From Flavobacteriaceae bacterium (lineage in GTDB: Bacteria > Bacteroidota > Bacteroidia > Flavobacteriales > Flavobacteriaceae): a stretch of 51,167 nt of DNA. The notes under the pieces are model-generated. The model saw nothing but the letters and a program-made list of their open reading frames with translations. It was not told the DNA's origin and ran no database searches. This document shows positions 50,406 to 51,167 of the stretch, in pieces. The stretch is taken from NCBI GenBank assembly GCA_002400885.1, contig NVRM01000006.1, positions 1-51,167 of the forward strand, written 5' to 3'. The stretch's first letter is position 1. Every line of letters starts with the position of its first letter. The position numbers and the translations under genes are program-made.

Positions 50406-50801
50406 TTATTTATTTTTTGATGTAAGCTCAATTATTATAGTTTCATTGGGTTTGATATCTTTAACTTCAAATTCTGTAAAATTATATTCATTTTCAGAAC
50501 CGTAAACTATAATACGAAGTCTTCTATTCGTGAAAGTTTTAAAGTTAACAACTCCAATATTATCCGTAGTAAGATTCATAATTTTAACGTATTGCCACAT
50601 CGTAAACAAAGGCTTCTTTACGTTAATAACTTCTACTTTATCTCCCTCCCTAGGCCCTTTTGTTATTTTATCTATTACTTTAACTTTTAGAATCACCTCC
50701 ACTCTATCAGTATTATTATAACAACTACTGAAGAATAATACTACCCCAACGAAAACTAACAAACTTAAAGATATTTTTATTTTATCTAAGTTTATGTACA
50801 T
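50406..50801 (-). CDS. Small putative lipoprotein
   Basis: 131 residues. The N-terminal helix ends in LFFSSC (lipobox-like). The mature part looks like one beta-sandwich domain (VILKVKVIDKITKGPREGDK, YNFTEFEVKDIKPNETIIIE), like carboxypeptidase-regulatory or transthyretin-like folds. First gene of the four-gene lipoprotein run; no partner recognised. Confidence 0.6.
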   Translation of the reverse strand: MYINLDKIKISLSLLVFVGVVLFFSSCYNNTDRVEVILKVKVIDKITKGPREGDKVEVINVKKPLFTMWQYVKIMNLTTDNIGVVNFKTFTNRRLRIIVYGSENEYNFTEFEVKDIKPNETIIIELTSKNK

Positions 50802-50923
50802 GAGTCATTCTATTTAAATGGTTAAGATTCGTCTAATATACTTAAAATACAGCAAGAGAATACCTAAGTGATATTCGGTTTCCTTTATATGGCTTAGAAT
50901 CCCACAACTTTTAGGACCTGATC

Positions 50924-50965
50924 CTTTACTGTAGAGACGCAATGCATTGCGTCTCTACAGTAAAG
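50924..50965. repeat. Perfect 42-bp palindrome
   Basis: Bases 50924-50944 are the exact reverse complement of 50945-50965, with no loop; the centre is GCAATGCATTGC and the arms carry GTAGAGACGC. I recall GTAGAGACGCAATGCATTGC as a repeat seen in unrelated genomes. It lies between the rRNA terminators and the lipoprotein genes. Confidence 0.9.
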
Positions 50966-50993
50966 TCGTATTGCATTCGCCTATATTGAAAAA

Positions 50994-51013
50994 GGGCGAA
51001 ATGTTTTTCGCCC
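50994..51013 (-). terminator. Second rRNA-operon terminator
   Basis: GGGCGAAA (50994-51001) pairs with TTTCGCCC (51006-51013); on the minus strand a T5 tract follows (A5 at 50989-50993). Confidence 0.7.
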
Positions 51014-51017
51014 GAAC

Positions 51018-51054
51018 GTAAAAAATCCTCAATTAAATTAATAATTGAGGATTT
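51018..51054 (-). terminator. rRNA-operon terminator
   Basis: AAATCCTCAATTA (51023-51035) pairs with 51042-51054; minus-strand T6 tract (51020-51025). It lies immediately after the 5S rRNA. Confidence 0.85.
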
Positions 51055-51061
51055 AAAATAA

Positions 51062-51167
51062 AGGCGATGACATACTCTCCCACCCAGGGGCAGTACCATC
51101 TGCGCTAATAGGCTTAACTTCTCTGTTCGAGATGGGAAGAGGTGAGCCCTATTGCAATAATCACCTT
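51062..51167 (-). rRNA. rrf: 5S ribosomal RNA (5' end just outside window)
   Basis: Read on the minus strand, it contains the conserved 5S blocks CACCTCTTCCCATCTCGAAC, AGAGAAGTTAAGCC, GATGGTACTGCC and TGGGAGAGTATGTC, ending in ATCGCCTT. About 106 nt visible, nearly the full 5S. As the last gene of a leftward rRNA operon, 23S lies to the right of the window. Confidence 0.95.

Overview
The window comes from the chromosome of a member of the Bacteroidota, most probably Flavobacteriaceae. The grounds are low GC, Bacteroidetes-type TAnnTTTG promoter elements, a tmRNA tag ending NYALAA, DUF5723, DUF7033 and DUF1801 proteins, class II ribonucleotide reductase, and an LPS (kdsA) gene set. I cannot name the species.

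1-24.6 kb is ordinary chromosome. It opens with the 3' part of a gene for a long repetitive surface or fibre protein: 17 tandem 84-bp units, then a TIG domain and a lectin-like C-terminus. A leftward operon follows: radC, a DUF7033 polysaccharide deacetylase-like gene, yjjG, a lipoprotein, a DUF5723 outer-membrane protein and a secreted protein. Rightward trkA-trkH (potassium uptake) and a DUF2147 gene come next, then a leftward operon mpl, DUF1858/DUF2249, a 12-helix oxidase-like protein and a DUF59 protein. A gene graveyard at 16.5-17.3 kb holds ORF6N and TfoX remnants. Beyond it are kdsA, two small genes, a lipoprotein hydrolase, nrdJ, a DUF3820 gene, an AlaDH/saccharopine-dehydrogenase-like gene and ssrA.

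25.04-48.27 kb is a roughly 23.2-kb integrative and mobilizable element inserted in the 3' end of ssrA. It is bounded by 29-bp direct repeats with one mismatch. A tyrosine integrase gene lies beside the right end, and matching putative integrase arm sites lie inside both ends. Its left half is maintenance and transfer: an HTH protein, a VapE-type helicase, an array of TTACCT repeats, a primase, a hairpin that could be oriT, MobC, a membrane coiled-coil protein, a MOB relaxase, ParA and two small ribbon-helix-helix-like proteins with palindromic repeats that could be partition sites. There is no type IV secretion set, so it would need a helper for transfer.

The right half of the element is a defence island. 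It carries a HEPN/NB-ARC/TPR protein with a C-terminal cold-shock-like domain, a broken FimB-like recombinase, a type I restriction-modification operon (hsdM-hsdS-hsdR) that continues into a PD-(D/E)XK nuclease, a GIY-YIG nuclease and a coiled-coil DUF1737-like gene, and a divergent membrane KAP NTPase. The NB-ARC fusion and the extended hsd operon are the best candidates for undescribed systems.

48.3-51.2 kb returns to the chromosome: an interspersed structured repeat, four small leftward lipoprotein genes (two of them paralogues), a perfect 42-bp palindrome, two terminators, and the 3' end of an rRNA operon (5S, minus strand) running off the right edge.
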